Shown: positions 11,880-24,243 of the stretch, piece by piece
Layout: every line of letters begins with the position of its first letter
Position numbering within the stretch: position 1 is the stretch's first letter
Assembly (NCBI GenBank): GCA_947652115.1
Contig: OX393568.1
Coordinates: forward strand, 16,331,525 to 16,395,524
Length of the DNA stretch: 64,000 nt
From: Blastomussa wellsi
Lineage: Eukaryota; Cnidaria; Anthozoa; Scleractinia; Plerogyridae
Reading direction: 5' to 3'
Program-made: the position numbers and the translations under genes
Notes under the pieces: model-generated
Told to the model about the DNA's origin: nothing
Database searches by the model: none
What the model saw: only the letters and a program-made list of their open reading frames with translations

Positions 11880-13078
11880 AATGGCACCAGTTTGTCTATT
11901 GCCGACATGTCAAGGTTAAGACAGGTCACAAACCGCTCGAAATCATCACAAGAAACCACTCTACAGTACAGAGCACCGTCGCGCCTACAGGGAATGCTTC
12001 TCAGGATCTTGGCCAACGACTTTGAAGTACAATATACCCCTGGTCATACACAGCACCTGGAAGACATGATGAGCAGGTCATACCTCCATGCTGATTGCCA
12101 GGAAACCTCCAAGGATTTTGAGGTTGTTAATGCAGTCCACTTCCTGCCCATACGACAAGAAAAGGTACAGAAGCTTCAATTCGAGGCAGCGAGAGATGAA
12201 ACCCTACAGCTGCTCAAAGCCGCCATACTCAAGGGCTGGCCTAGATAAAGAAGGACATACATGCATCGCATGCTGGTGCTGAAGGCTGTTTAAAGTAAGG
12301 GCCAGAGAGTGTCTATTGGCCTGGCGTGAACTGTGAGCTAAGGCAGTGGATCTTCACAGCTATGTAGACTGTTTGATGTTTCACAAGGGGAAGTTCCGCA
12401 GAGACCGTGGGAGAAAGTTGCTGCCGATCTGTTTTCTCAAGCAGAACGACTACCTGGTGACAGTAAATTACCATAGTGGTTACTGTGAATTGGACCGACT
12501 CCATAAAAATGATGCTGGCAAGCTTAAAGGACACTTTGCAAGGCATGAGAGCCCCTGCCAGCTTGTTAGTGACGATGGACTCTAATTTACTTCTGCTGAA
12601 TTCAAAAACGCTGCAGACATTGAACTCACACACTTCCACCCTACAGAAGTAAAGCTAAAGGAAATGTAGAGGCTGCGAAGAAGTTACTCCGCAAGACTTG
12701 CAAGGGTGGAAACAATTTCTACCTGGGACTTGTCGCTGAACGCAACACCCCATCACAAGGAATTGTAAGTAGCCCAGTTCAGAGGCTCATAAACAGGAGA
12801 ACAAAGACACTGTTACCGACTACTGGAACCCTACCGGAACCAAGATCTCTCAACACGAACCAAGGAGAAGATTAAAGATTCGCCGAAAAGGCAGGCCCAT
12901 ACTACAATACCAATGCTCATGACCTACCAGAAATGAATGAGGAAGACAATGTGAGGATGAATCCATTCAGATTGGGTCAACAGGAATGGAAGAAATGGGT
13001 GGTTGTAAGCAGGCTTAATAAGAAGTCAGATCAAGTTGAGGCAGCAGATGGTTCGAAATACAGGCGCAACAGAGCCGT
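11880..13078 (+). pseudogene. Gypsy RNase H / integrase remnant
   Basis: The segment begins late in RNase H: VKTGHKPLEII (about 11914), the LQGMLLRIL tract (about 11987) and QYTPGHTQHLEDMMSR (about 12030-12077). It then passes into the linker with PIRQEKVQKLQ. From about 12309 the H2C2-region phrase YWPGVN is seen, then CLMFHKGKFR. Integrase core is scrambled, and NVEAAKKLLRKTCKGGNNFY (about 12662-12721) and a C-terminal tail with NPFRLGQQEWKKW follow. Multiple frameshifts and stops show it is inactive. Confidence 0.75.
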
Positions 13079-13605
13079 CTAGAAAACCCAACGGGCTTCC
13101 TCCTGAATCGCCACTAGTATCAGACCCGATGACAATACATGACAGAAAGAGCAGCTACTTGCCACCTGCGTTAACCACCACTGAACTACCAACAGTGTCA
13201 AATGATCTTGGAAAGACTGACGAACCAACACCTTGCAAGGAATCTGGAACCAAGAGCCACTGCATGTTAAGCCTTACAAAGAGCAGGGAAGATCAGAGCC
13301 AGAAACCAGAACCTGATCAATAGATCAATAGACCCTCATACTTTGTAGTCAACAAAACGACTTTGTAGTCTGGGCAAACTACACGTGAACTTAGCTCCTC
13401 AACTAAACATTCAACTTTGTTGTTGTTGTTGACTTTTTCTAAACTCTCAGTCTGGTGTTAGAATTCAAACGTTACTAGCAATCAGATGACTGCCCTTGTC
13501 AGGTTAATCATGTTCCACTTGCTATTATTTAATATGCTTTTTTTACATGCCTAATTTTATTTTTATCATTTTTTATTTCCTTATTTTCTTTCATATTGGG
13601 GAGGA
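13079..13605 (+). other. 3' untranslated part of the Gypsy element and polypurine tract
   Basis: An ORF of 95 codons (13036-13323) is the probable extreme C-terminus of the polyprotein read in a shifted frame. The rest is non-coding, with a (GTT)n stretch near 13419. The tract GGGGAGGA at 13598-13605 directly abuts the 3' LTR. Confidence 0.5.
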
Positions 13606-13720
13606 TGTGACATGTTGCATGACGTCAGTCATTTCCCCGATGTTTTGTACCGTACCGCAAATGAAATGTTTGACTACCAAGTTTCATAGATGAAAACAAA
13701 TATTACGTTAAATTGACTGT
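13606..13720 (+). repeat. Probable 3' LTR start of the Gypsy element
   Basis: Begins TGTGACATGTTGCATGACG directly after a polypurine tract. Its first 40 bases resemble 9871-9910, consistent with a pair of LTRs. The 3' boundary is not recognisable, so the end given is approximate. Confidence 0.5.
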
Positions 13721-14689
13721 AACGGAGTAAGGAAAAGATGCCTTGCTTTAGCTCCCACAAAACAAACCCATTTTTAAGCAACGGCCTTTAATAATTTGCT
13801 TTACTTTGAAGACTCCTGCAAGCGTATAAAGTACCCATGAAATAGTCTTTATATACGAACTGTATGGGGCAAGTCTTGAGTAAAATTTATAAAATGGACC
13901 TAAAAATTTCCCGCAACGTTTCTTTAATGTTGAACACCATACTTCGATTATATAATTACTTCCAAACGTCTCAAGTTTTCTCTTTCTACGTATCGATAGA
14001 ACCATATAAAACCTTTTTCAGTCCAAACCTTGTCTTCCTAATATTGAACAGTTTGATAAAGACGTACTTTATCGATCTTTCCTTTTGCCCAACTCCTTCA
14101 GCTGACTTGGGGATGAATGAAACGTCTTAACGTTTTTAAAGCGCCTAGCTTCTTTAATTTAAACCATTTCATTTTATGATGGTGTGATAAGCATCATCGG
14201 AAATTAATGAACTCTAGAAGAATAAATAATGTTTTTAATTTTGATCAGAAAGAAGTCAAATGAGGTAACGGAGAAAATGAAACTCGATCTGAAAGATACG
14301 CAAATAATTCAAGCTGTCATTATGTAGAAAAGCTGGGTTTTTTAACATTACCAACAGTTTCTATTTTTAGGAACGATTTTTTAAAATTAATATTAATTAC
14401 AAAGACTATATCCAGCAGATTAGCCGAATTTTATAAAGTTCTCGAAATAATCAATAAAATATTATTTTCCACGAAGAGACAAAGCAAAAAGATTGTAACC
14501 TTTTTTTCTTCAAAAAAGTCTTTATCACCAAGTGCGCTTTTATTGAACAGTTTTTAACCCTTTCGGACACAAAATTCTAGCTTTGTCTAAAGTAGAACAT
14601 TAATAACAAAAACCAATTATCCATCTCTTTTATTTTCATCAACTTTCTATAACAGAGAAGAGAGGTAGAGAGAGCGAGCTAGTTTGGAG
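13721..14689. other. Intergenic, no gene seen
   Basis: Overlapping ORFs on both strands (13748-14005 and 13864-14130) share no known pattern and are AT-driven. Confidence 0.45.
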
Positions 14690-14857
14690 ATAGAATCTGT
14701 ACATATCTTACATGTAAATTATTCGTATATTAATATTATGGTTATTTATTATTTTATTTAAATTATTTTGTTGTGTCCTTACTTAGTGGTTTTATTACTG
14801 CTATTTTTTACAATTGACACATGAATAAAGTTATTGATTGATTGATTGATTGATTAT
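14690..14857 (+). repeat. Non-LTR retrotransposon 3' tail with (ATTG)n
   Basis: A TGAATAAAG stretch is followed by a (TTGA)n tail at about 14834-14856, the layout of the 3' end of CR1/L2-like LINEs. No coding sequence remains upstream, so it is a strongly 5'-truncated copy. Classification is inference from the tail. Confidence 0.4.
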
Positions 14858-15143
14858 ATCTACGACTCTAGAGGCAATATCGCTTGATATCAGCATCAGA
14901 GTAATCATTTCTACTTTGCTATTACTTATTACACGTGCTGAAGCTGAAGAGTTTGCCAATTCTACCAATTTCCTTCGTAAAATGTTCTAGTCGAGAAAAA
15001 GATAACGCGATAAATGTTTTGTCTGACTTCAATTAAAGGAAGGTAACGCAAACAATACCGGCGGCACACTCAAACAAAGCATTAGTCTATATTTAATAGC
15101 TTCCCAACGCTACAATAAAATCTATATTTCCTGTCGAAAACTG

Positions 15144-15597
15144 CAGGGACAGCGGAGCGTATTTAAAAGTGGGGGAGGGGGGGGGGGGCTTGAAAACCAG
15201 CGCCAGGGACACGAGTTTGTAGGGGGTCTGGGGGTCCTCCCCCAGAAAACTTTGAAATCTAGAGGCTCGGAAATGGTATTTTCAACGTTCTCTATGAGAT
15301 ATTTCTTAAAAAATAAGACAACCTGGATAAGTGTAAAATGACAGGTACTTTTTTTGCTTTGTGCTTTTGTGTTTTGTAAGCTTGATACATATTTTTCAGC
15401 CTTCCACGATATATCCCGGCTTAGTACACTAACCTGGGTTTTTACACAGGCTCCACGTGTGAGGAAAGGATGCGCGAAAGGAAGTACGTAACCACGAACA
15501 GTTTCCTAAAACAAAAAAATGTCATCCCCGCAAAAAAGTGGGAGGCTGAAGCCCCCCACCCCCCCTCCCCCGGCTCCGCCGTCCCTGGACTGTTTTT
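15144..15597. mobile_element. hAT-like MITE, about 454 bp
   Basis: The left end CAGGGACAGCGGAGC and right end GCTCCGCCGTCCCTG form a 15-bp terminal inverted repeat with one mismatch. G-rich and C-rich tracts (near 15171 and 15556) extend the inversion. Ends of CAGGG...CCCTG type suggest hAT, but I cannot make out an 8-bp target duplication. There is no transposase. Confidence 0.65.
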
Positions 15598-16957
15598 AAT
15601 TTAGTCCAAACATATTATATCCCACATTTGCTACAAAGGAAGGTTTATTCATAGCGCAAGAAGTGCCTTGAAACAAAGGACAAGAGCAATAGAAAGGCGA
15701 CATTGTGTTATTTGAATAGCAGTTTCTCGTTTTATGTAGCAACTTTATCACTATTCATAAAAAATCAAACTGAATAAACTTGACAAAATCAAATTTCCTG
15801 ATACGGACTACAAATGAATCTATTCAAATAAGGTCGAAACTTGTAGTTTTGATATATGCCCTCTTTAAGCTGCCATGCATTCTCAATGTACCTAAGTTAT
15901 CAACTACTTATTTTAACTTTTCATTACGACAAAAACAGACGAAACACAGTAACAACAGAAAAAAATAAAATCATGACAAGAGAACATTTCCTTCGAGTAT
16001 CACATATCCTCCGTTAAGCATTGCTCAGTAACAGTTAAAATTAGTACGAAAGGCAAAAACCTTGCCGCTCAAAAGGATCGTCAGTCCCTTTTTCACTGAG
16101 AGGCATTGGAGGGAACCTTGGGAATAATTAGTACTGATCTAGTCTTAGAATACCGCACACACCGGCATTTACAAATGTAAAATTTAATTTATCAGTCGGA
16201 GTTTTAAAAACTTAACTGTTCCAAAAGAACAAACAAGGCGCAAAGGAAAAACGGCAATAGTATATGTTGCATGAAATCGTTCCCGACTCTTTGCTGTCGC
16301 AGTTGCTCTTTTTGTCACTACAACTTTTCGCTCTCTTTTTATAACAAAGAACGCAATCATTTTAATCTGAATGGTCTGAGAACGAAAGCTTCAAGTTATC
16401 AGCAGCAATTTTGAATTAAAACTACGCTTGTTAGGTCCGTTGATATCACGAATAGAAAACTTTTTCAGTTGACCGTGAACATTAGTCAATAATCGAGCGA
16501 GAATTTCTGCAATTATGGTATTTTAAAGCGTGGCTCGATTTCTTTATTACCTTTAACATTGATAAAAGTGTAGATCGTTTTCGCTGTCACGCAACAAAAA
16601 ATTAAATCGAATACCATTCAGGTTCTCTGTGGTCCTGGGATCGATTTAAAGACATTTAGACAAGTTTACCTTCTGAGGTTTGCTTTACTCGTAGGCAAAC
16701 TAAATGTCATTAAGTCGACCACAGAGACGTCAATATAACGCAAGGAAAATACAAGGTCGAGTCATTTTCATTTTCACTCTTTTCCACACGTAAAATTTAG
16801 GGCAATTTCGAACTTTTCTCATATATTCTTTTACATAATGTCGCGTAAATCAGATACAACGTATGGTTGACCTGTGGAGAAATAACAGAACTCGGTCACC
16901 CCATGCCACCAGACGGGTGTTCTACGGAGGACTGGGCATGAGTTCTGCTTCTCCAAG
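15598..16957. other. Upstream region of CAMLG; likely contains its promoter
   Basis: No gene seen. A small fragment of the dispersed repeat (GCTGTCACGC then AAATTAAATCGAATACCATT) lies at about 16585-16625. The 100 bases before 16958 probably are 5' UTR of CAMLG. No TATA box is convincing. Confidence 0.35.
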
Positions 16958-18000
16958 ATGGCTGACACCGAGCGAAGAGAAGCTAGGAGAAGAAAATTGC
17001 TACAAAATAGCGAGGAGCGTCTTCAGAGAATTTTAGGAACTCGCTTCAACCATCCCAGTACTTTAAAATTACAGCTCGAAACATCTGAAAGTTTTTTGCG
17101 TTCTGCTTCAACGGAAAAAGTAGATGGTTTAAACGAGAATAATTTAGATTTTGATCCCAATTGCAAAGAAGGTGAAACTAATGCTGGAGAAACAGATATT
17201 TCGTCGAATAGAAAAGACTTAGAAGACCAAAATGTCAAGAGAGATAAAGCCGAAGAGCCAGTTTGCGAGTCACAAGATGTAGAAACGGACAAAATAAACG
17301 ATTTGAACAACGAATTTAACGATTTACCCGCAACAACAAGCCACCAAGAGAATTTTCCGCGACCCAGCGTCAACAAAACAACCGAACAACTATCTTCCGT
17401 TTCAAAATCCGGAACGTGGACTCGAGTTGTTTTCAATGTCACCCTGGCTATTGTACTGGTGATCAAGTGGACTTACGTGAACTTAGAAGTTTTACTTTCC
17501 ACAAACGAAAAACAAGATCATGACAGTTCTGAAAGAGTTCTGGTTCAGTCAGAGGTAAGCAGTGTCTGATTGGCACAGGTGTATTGTCTGATTGGTTGTT
17601 GTCCTTAGTGCTAAATTAATAACCAGACAGTAAACAGCCAATGAAGTACATTTAGCTGCTGAGTTAGAGGTACTTTGTCAATATGGAATGTTCTTGGGGG
17701 AGGGGGGAGGGTAAATAATAATATAATTATGTGTACCATAACCTTTGCACTTTAGCTTCTCCACCCCCTGGGTAATGATGTCAACAGGCCCAAGTACACA
17801 TTCAAGCCTAACTCCGGCTTCTGTAGCATAACTGGACTAAGGTCAACGGGAGTATTTCTACTGTAAAGAGATTGGAGAGCTGACGTTTCAAGAGAGAATC
17901 GTCGAAGGGCTAACACTCGAAACATCAGCTCTCGAATCTCTTTACGGTGGCCAATTCACATTATCAACCCAGTTGATAAAACCAAATTATATTGTTATAC

Positions 18001-18042
<42 letters not shown>

Positions 18043-21000
18043 TCTCTATTTCTACTGTAGTCCATTTCATGGTCAATCCCCGAGCCATGGTGAGAGTCCA
18101 TAGTTGAAAACCTGCATACTACACTGAAGATCTTTGGCATGGAGCTAGTGATGTACGCCAACTTCTGGCATATTTCAAAGGGCTTTTGCCTTGTTGCAAA
18201 GAATTTGGGGTGGCTAAATCAGAAACATTGTAGAATTGTCCAAGTCCGATTGATGCATTTATCAGCTGAAAATTGCGGAAAATGCACCTGAGACAATGCT
18301 GCTTATCAATGTTTTCTTGGTGGGCATGCCCCCAGACACCCTCCAGCAGAATGCACTATTTGTTAGTGGATGGCCACTCACAAAATCTGACTAAAAGCTT
18401 GATCTCAATGATTTCTACTGTCTGCAATAGTGTGGATGCCTCACTGAGTGGGGCATGTGGCAAATTATAAGAGAAAAGGTGTTCAGTGTATTTAAAGAAC
18501 CTTTTTATGGCTGGTGGAAAAAATTTTAGCCAGAAACTGTTGTGTAAAACTTTGGCATTATGAAATAAGGACTTTCTAGTATGGGTGAGAGTTAAGACTG
18601 TGTTGTCCAAGAATTAGAAATGCAACAAAATGCCTAGCATGTTTTGGTCATTCAATGATCATCATCAGTTTTGAGCTTGTTTACAATTGAAGGGCTTCTG
18701 ATAATTCGCGGGGAAAAAAGTCAAATTTCGCAGGATTTGCAGAGCCAAATTCGCAGAGAAAATGGCCGATTTCGCGGGAGTTTTGGGGCAAATTTCGCTA
18801 AAAAGCAAACAAGAAACATGCCAGAAATAAAATGCTGCAGGATGTCAAATTCAAGTTCATCCAACACAGTTCTGAAGGAAACTGTTCTTCTTTCGAGTGG
18901 CAACGAAAAGTCTTCACATTGTCCAGTGCCCAGTTTTTCGCAACATTAATCTAAGAACGCCTGGTGGTTTTTGCTACGTCGTTTACTCTTGGCAGTGGCG
19001 AAATTTCAAGGTAAATTTACAAGTTTACGGCACGTAAACAGCCCCAATAGTTAAGATAAGTTTCAAATATGTTGTGCCGACATGTATTTGGTAGGATTTG
19101 TAGTAAATTTCACGGGATTTCGCGGAAATACCTGAATTTGCGGCTCGCGCGAAATATCAGAAGCCCTGCAATTGGGCTTTCAATTTCTACTTACGTTTCA
19201 ACATATGCCATCAACCTACAAATATTGTAGGTGTACACACGTAAGAATGCATTTTTCGCAATGTTTGTACAATATTTTTGGGCATTGTTAATAAAACAAT
19301 TATTCCATTCGCGCTTGTTGGATATGAGATGGTTATAGCCTACGCGCTGTCGTGGAATAATTGTTAAGTATCTAATTTGAAATGTTATGCCATCTTTTGT
19401 AGAAATTCAAAGGGCAATTGAAAACAAACTCGCAACTGTTGATGATGATTGAACAATCAACACATGTTTTGTGAACTGAAAGTGGTTGGTTGTTTGCTTG
19501 TTTGCTTTTATCAAGATCACTTCATATAATCATTTTATTATGCATATTTTTATTTAAGATGTAATAATAATACTACATTAATAATAATATACATTTACAT
19601 AGCACAAACCTCCATATGGATATATTCAGTTGCGCTTCAGATGTAGTGTTGAGAGTAGATGTCCACTGATAAGCGTCACAACAAAAAATCTTCAAACAAT
19701 CTTTGGAAATCTCTAGAAAATATTATAATAATTTTGTACATTGCTAATTATGTTCTCTGTCATTGCAGTAATTCCTAATTTATCTTGTTTTAGTCTATGC
19801 TCTGGCCATTCCTTGCTTTACAACTATTGTTTGTTTGTGTACCAGGCTTTAGGCAGGTAAGAGACAGTCATGTTAGTTCACTGTTCAGGCACAAACCAGC
19901 ACATGCTACTCTATACATTAATTTTGTAATAGTACTAGTCCTGAGAATGTATTAAAACCAAGGTTTAGTCCTCATTAGAGCCTAGTGGTCCATCAGACTG
20001 CCAGGTGCATAACTCAGTACATTTACATTGTACAATGTAGCATGAAGTGACTTTTGGTGTTGAGAACATGGCACACTTCAACCCAGGGCTGAGATTTCAG
20101 CTTGGCTTCCAGAACAAATGTTCTTAAAACAATGAGTGTGATGGCATCAAGAGGGTTTTCACCCAGTCTGCATTTCAGCTTGTGATGACATTTTCATCCC
20201 AGTATCACAACCTTGGCTGGAAATTTCAGCCTGGCCTAAAGGGCTAAGAAACATCATGTAATCTCATTGAAATTATTATAGCCCAGCCTGAAAAGAGGGC
20301 TTGGGCATGTGCAGTGAAGGCATCTTCCAAGAAACAAAATGGCAGCCACAAAACGTTTTAGGGAAACTGAGACTTGCAATGTTATTGCAACAAAATTCCA
20401 GCCCCTCCGCCATGACTGAAATTCACCATGTAAATCAGCCCTTGGAAGTACACTGGTATTTCTAGATGTACTTCTCCCAATAACAGAGTCTTGTTGACCA
20501 ACATAACCCAGTGGCCCAGGTCTAAACTGTTTGTCCTGGAGTCCAACTGGCTAAGCATCATTCATTTTAAAGGAATGTCGTAATTCTTGTAATTTGATAA
20601 CAAGTAAGGCTAATGGAAGAGAGCTTATCCTGGTTTCTTTAGCATTAAGCAGCCAGGAACATTTTACTCCCCCCCCCCCCCCTGGATGCATGGTTACCCC
20701 CCAGCATTATTCTGCCGGTACCCATTGATACTCCTGGGTGAAGAGAGACAATGTGACAGTTAAGTGTCTTACCTAAGAACACAAGTGCCCCGGCCAGGGT
20801 TTGATCCCAGGCCGTCCAATCTGGAGTCCAGTGTGATAACCATTAGGCTGCCTTGCCTCCCATGGCAATCAAGAGTTTATACATAAAATAAAAGGTGCTA
20901 CTGAACAGTAGATTTCTGTTACTACATGAACATGATTGCAGTAATACAGTGTACATGTACTGTCTGTATTTTAATATTTTAAAACCAGTATTTAAAATAC

Positions 21001-21738
21001 TGCTTGTAACAAGTAGAACACCCACCTGTTTTACACATTTCCACAGCTCAAATTATTTATTATACATAATTATGACCTTACTATTTTTTGCCAAAGTCCA
21101 GCCTTGTTTTGGCTTATTATTTATGAGATGAGTTTTTCCAGTCAACTGGTTATTTTATCGAGTTGACAACAATTTCTCCACTCATACGAATCATTCCACA
21201 ACAACTTTTCCCATGCAGCAGCTACTCTGCTCGACCACTCTGCTTGTTGAGTCGACACAAGTTGTCAACTCATACAACTAGTAAAATGTAATTTTCGACT
21301 GGTATAAAGTGGACAGTATTGTAGGTGAGCTGTTTGGAGGACTTCATGTTCAAGATTATTGTAATTTATACTCAGATGCGTTTAAACAAATCGTCCTTAG
21401 CGTGTTTTTTATACATATATATATAGATATCTTATAAATTATCCTACAACAACTGAACATGACTGGCACTTGCCAACATAGTGGTTTACTTTCAGTCTCT
21501 TACTCTTGTTTATTTTCAGACATCCCATTCAGCCTATATCTCGATGCTTACCGTGGCTTTGCAACTTTGTGGAATTCCCATGAAATTTACACACAAAGTC
21601 AATTTTATTTTTACTGTACTTTTGGCTGCCCTCAAAGACTTTGGTGTATTCTTGTTTTCAGTGATTGTTGTTCACTGCATTGTAGAATATAGTGTTACCA
21701 CTGGGCTCCTCCAACATTCCTTAAAGACCATTCAATAG
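16958..21738 (+). CDS. CAMLG: Calcium signal-modulating cyclophilin ligand (CAML/GET2), three exons
   Basis: CAML pairs with WRB/GET1 as the ER receptor that takes tail-anchored proteins from TRC40/GET3. I assemble exon 1 16958-17554, exon 2 19794-19856 and exon 3 21520-21738; introns start GTAAG and end AG and all junctions are phase 0. The product is 292 residues, close to the vertebrate size (about 296). Residues 6-27 are the Arg-rich head (RREARRRKLLQNSEERLQRI), the known GET3-binding element of this family. Residues 28-150 are acidic and poorly conserved, as usual. Hydrophobic segments lie at about 155-178, 200-219 and in exon 3 (about 224-245 and 258-280), where the pattern GIP and LKDFGVFLF aligns with the family's C-terminal membrane domain. 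The start context CAAGATGGCT is favourable. No damage is seen. Exon 2 codes only 21 residues, so simple ORF scans miss it. Confidence 0.85.
17857..17946. repeat. Inverted-repeat fragment in CAMLG intron 1
   Basis: GTAAAGAGATTGGAGAGCTG on the left pairs with CAGCTCTCGAATCTCTTTAC on the right, around a core containing CGAAGGGCTAACACTCGAAA. It looks like a short MITE or fold-back remnant. Confidence 0.6.
18690..19167. mobile_element. MITE in CAMLG intron 1
   Basis: The left end AGGGCTTCTGATAATTCGCG and right end CGCGAAATATCAGAAGCCCT are inverted copies. Possible target duplication CAATTG flanks both sides. Internal sequence repeats AAATTTCGC-like motifs. The 92-codon ORF at 18671-18949 crosses the end of the element and is not a gene. 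Confidence 0.75.
19295..19368. repeat. Small MITE, copy 2 (CAMLG intron 1)
   Basis: Left part AACAATTATTCCATTCGCGC and right end GTGGAATAATTGTTAAG are partly inverted to each other. It shares CGCGCTTGTTGGATAT with the element at 8489-8593. Confidence 0.55.
20645..20865 (-). mobile_element. tRNA-derived SINE (V-SINE-like), copy 2, CAMLG intron 2
   Basis: On the minus strand the head reads GCAGCCTAATGGTTATCACA (A box) and GGGATCAAACCCTGG (B box), then CTTAGGTAAGACACTTAACT and TCTCTTCACCCAGGAGTAT, matching the copies at 3781 and 38745. Its end is a poly-C/G run at about 20671-20684. Confidence 0.75.
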
Positions 21739-22117
21739 AGCCTTCAGATTTCCTTTGGCAGTCCTCAAAGAGAGTGCGTAACATCAGCATTAATTGGTCT
21801 GTTGCATTGCAAACATATATAGTATTAAACAACAGAAGACCTACGCAGATTGACTGGCTGTAAAAGTGTCTTGGCAAAATAGTAGTTTTCACCCAGGGGA
21901 AGAAGCAAGGCAATTCTCCCAGGAGTAGAAGCAATTCCCGCAGGGAAAGGAACAATTCACCCAAGGGAAAGAGCAAGGGAGGAAGTAATTTGGCCGGTCG
22001 TTTCACCCTATGAAGAGTGAAATTTTACAGCACTGGACGTGAGTTTCTACTTTGTTCATGTGTAACAGTCGGAACACTTATTGTACACTGTATATGGGAA
22101 AAATAAAAGCAATAAAT
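21739..22117 (+). promoter_or_regulatory. CAMLG 3' UTR with polyadenylation signals
   Basis: The stop codon at 21736-21738 is followed by non-coding sequence with a degenerate 20-26-bp repeat (units around CCCAGGGGAAGAAGCAA, 21893-21985). Two AATAAA hexamers lie at 22102-22107 and 22111-22116; a third possible one is near 22265. Cleavage site is not visible. Confidence 0.5.
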
Positions 22118-22743
22118 GCGTTGAGAATAATTTAGTGAAAGAACTAAAGAAACGTCTGCATTACCTGTTTGTGTATTTTAATTGATACTTTGTTGTGACC
22201 ATATTGAAAATTGTCTTTGGTTATGGTTAAACCTTATCAGGGCGTTATTCATTACTTTGTACTTTATTGGTACAAATAAAGCTTTGTTCTATTAAGCTGC
22301 GATGCATGTTTCAGTATAAACCTTACTGAGCGGCATGTATGAGGTCACTGTTTGGACCTAAATGAGCGACGTGGTGTCTTTGTATAAGGTATGGCTTCTT
22401 GTCAGTGAAATACTTACCTGGTTAATTCACTTAAAATCATCCCATCTCAGCGAGTAGCCCAGCACCTCATATGAACATATTTTTTCATTCGTTCTCCTTA
22501 ACAATAGACTTCTTTGTTATCAGGGCTAGAGGCTTTGTTTAGGAGTGTTCTCTATTGTTTCAACGCCCAATGGTATTGCCGCTTCAATGAGGTGCTGCTT
22601 GCCCCATCTCAGCTGGGGAGGTGTGAAGAGGAAGAGTTTCTGAGGTCCAAGTTGTCACTTGGTTAATGGCCAGCCAATGACTGGATGGGATCCTTTGCCG
22701 TCTAATCGTTGTTAGTAAAATCCAACTGGTGGTCTATTATCAA
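22118..22743. other. Intergenic, no gene seen
   Basis: No ORF over 60 codons and no clear repeat boundary. It separates CAMLG from the transposon fragment that follows. Confidence 0.4.
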
Positions 22744-23125
22744 TGCTGCGTTCTGATTGGTTGAGCTACTACCAGGCTATATGTTATAGCCCACTAGTAG
22801 CGAAAGTGCCGGCTTTGAAAACCAAAACAATGGCGGCTGAATTGCGTTTTGCTGAAGTTTCGGACGAGTATTTGAGCTCATTGTTACATAAATATAGGAA
22901 GGAATAATTGTTAAATATCCTTTTAAAAAGTTTCGAAGCTTGGGACGTGATTCCTGGTTTTTGCACGGGATTGTAGATGCCACATCTTGAGACCTCAGAG
23001 GTAGTTTCCTTATAGTCATTAGTGGTAAAGCGTGAAACGGCTGGTAGAAATAATGTGTCATTTTTGGCGACCGGAAGCTGCATTATTCCATTCCTCTCTA
23101 CCACAGGCTGAAAATTATACAAAAA
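22744..23125 (+). mobile_element. Fragment of a coding DNA transposon or multicopy gene
   Basis: Starts with GATTGGTTGAGCTACTAC. At 22830 a short plus-strand reading opens with MAAELRFAEVSDEYLSSLL and then meets a stop. This opening is familiar to me from multicopy cnidarian proteins of tyrosine-recombinase/DUF3504-like type; that identification rests on memory. No downstream domain survives. Confidence 0.35.
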
Positions 23126-24243
23126 TGCTTCCGCTAAGGTATGGCTGGAAATTCTTTGGGCTCACCAAATTCATTTGGGCTCACCGTTCCTCGTTTGGTC
23201 GTAGTTTGTAGCAGCTGCATACAACTGATTGTGTATTGCCAGACTCACCGGGTTGGTGAAGGACAGCTCCAAGGCCAATATAGAAGAATCCACGTAGAGA
23301 TCGATAGTTTTCTTGACATTCAAATGGTACGCATGGGGAAGTTGTTATGTACATCTGTCTCGATTAATTTGCAGTCTTGCTTGATCACATATGATAAGAC
23401 AGGTTTGCCCAAACCTCAGAATGTAATCTCATTCTGTTTGGCAACTGTGGTTGGCCTGTCGTCAGTAGTGGTTCTGATCTTGCTGGGGTCCGGTGCTTGC
23501 TCAGGAATTACATGTCCTCATTTGATAGTTCTTGTTACACAATGAGCATAGCACAACTGCAGATGTCAAACAAGCGCTCCAGAACCTCGTGCATTCGAAA
23601 ATGAACTCTTCTGAGGCACTGCTAATTCCATGGAGTTTTCAGTGATGCCTGGCCCAGGGAATGTTTCTTGCCTGATGGTCTTGGTAGTGTTTTCTTAATG
23701 GTGGGATCTGGTAGCGTGAAATAAGAATGGCTTTGTTCAAGATCTGGCTTGGATCTAGTCAAACTTTATTTTTGGTGCCATCATGGAGGACTGTAATGTT
23801 GATACACCAGCTGGTTAATAGGTTTACTTTTTCAGTTTTTCACCGATCAAGCCCTCCTTTCTCCCCGTTTTCTTGCCTTTTCTCCACTGAAGGAGCCTCT
23901 GCGGAGCATAGAGAGTGCCTGCAGTGTGACCTTAAGAGATCAGCTGGTGTTTCTTAAGTGACATCGATTAGCAGCGTGTGTTTGGCGTGGGTGGCCTGCG
24001 TGGTTTCAGGTTGTTTTAATTAATGTGTTGTTTTGGTTTTTGTCATGTATGCGTCATAGTATGTTACCCTGTAAGTTCATAAGGCATGATGGGTAATAAA
24101 AAATGCACGAGGTTGTGACAAACATGGCGTACAGTTTGTCGTGAACATAACAGTTTTCTTGCTTCTTCTCAGATCGAGATGTTCACTCTCTTTCCGGCAC
24201 TGTTGAGGTCTGGATTGCCCAGGATTTCTTACGAATCTATTAC
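23126..24243. other. Intergenic; one 134-codon ORF of unknown status
   Basis: The plus ORF at 23141-23545 has a hydrophobic C-terminal part (about residues 105-134) but no recognisable domain. Neither strand gives a protein family I know. I do not call it a gene. Confidence 0.3.

Larger units (their letters stand above)
9871..13720 (+). mobile_element. Degenerate Ty3/Gypsy LTR retrotransposon
   Basis: Fragments of gag, aspartic protease, reverse transcriptase, RNase H and integrase occur in Ty3/Gypsy order on the plus strand, all broken by stops and frameshifts. Both ends carry a TGTGAY start followed by a related GCATGACGTCA tract (9871 and 13606). At 13598-13605 a purine tract GGGGAGGA immediately precedes TGTGACA, as a polypurine tract precedes a 3' LTR. 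LTR similarity fades after about 40 bp, so LTR ends are uncertain. The coding part is about 3.1 kb, well below a full element, because of internal deletions. It cannot encode a working polyprotein. Confidence 0.85.

Noticed and set aside
17023..17466. 147-codon minus ORF
   Set aside because: Antisense shadow of CAMLG exon 1.
23141..23545. 134-codon plus ORF as a membrane protein
   Set aside because: Hydrophobic stretch alone, no homology recognised on either strand.
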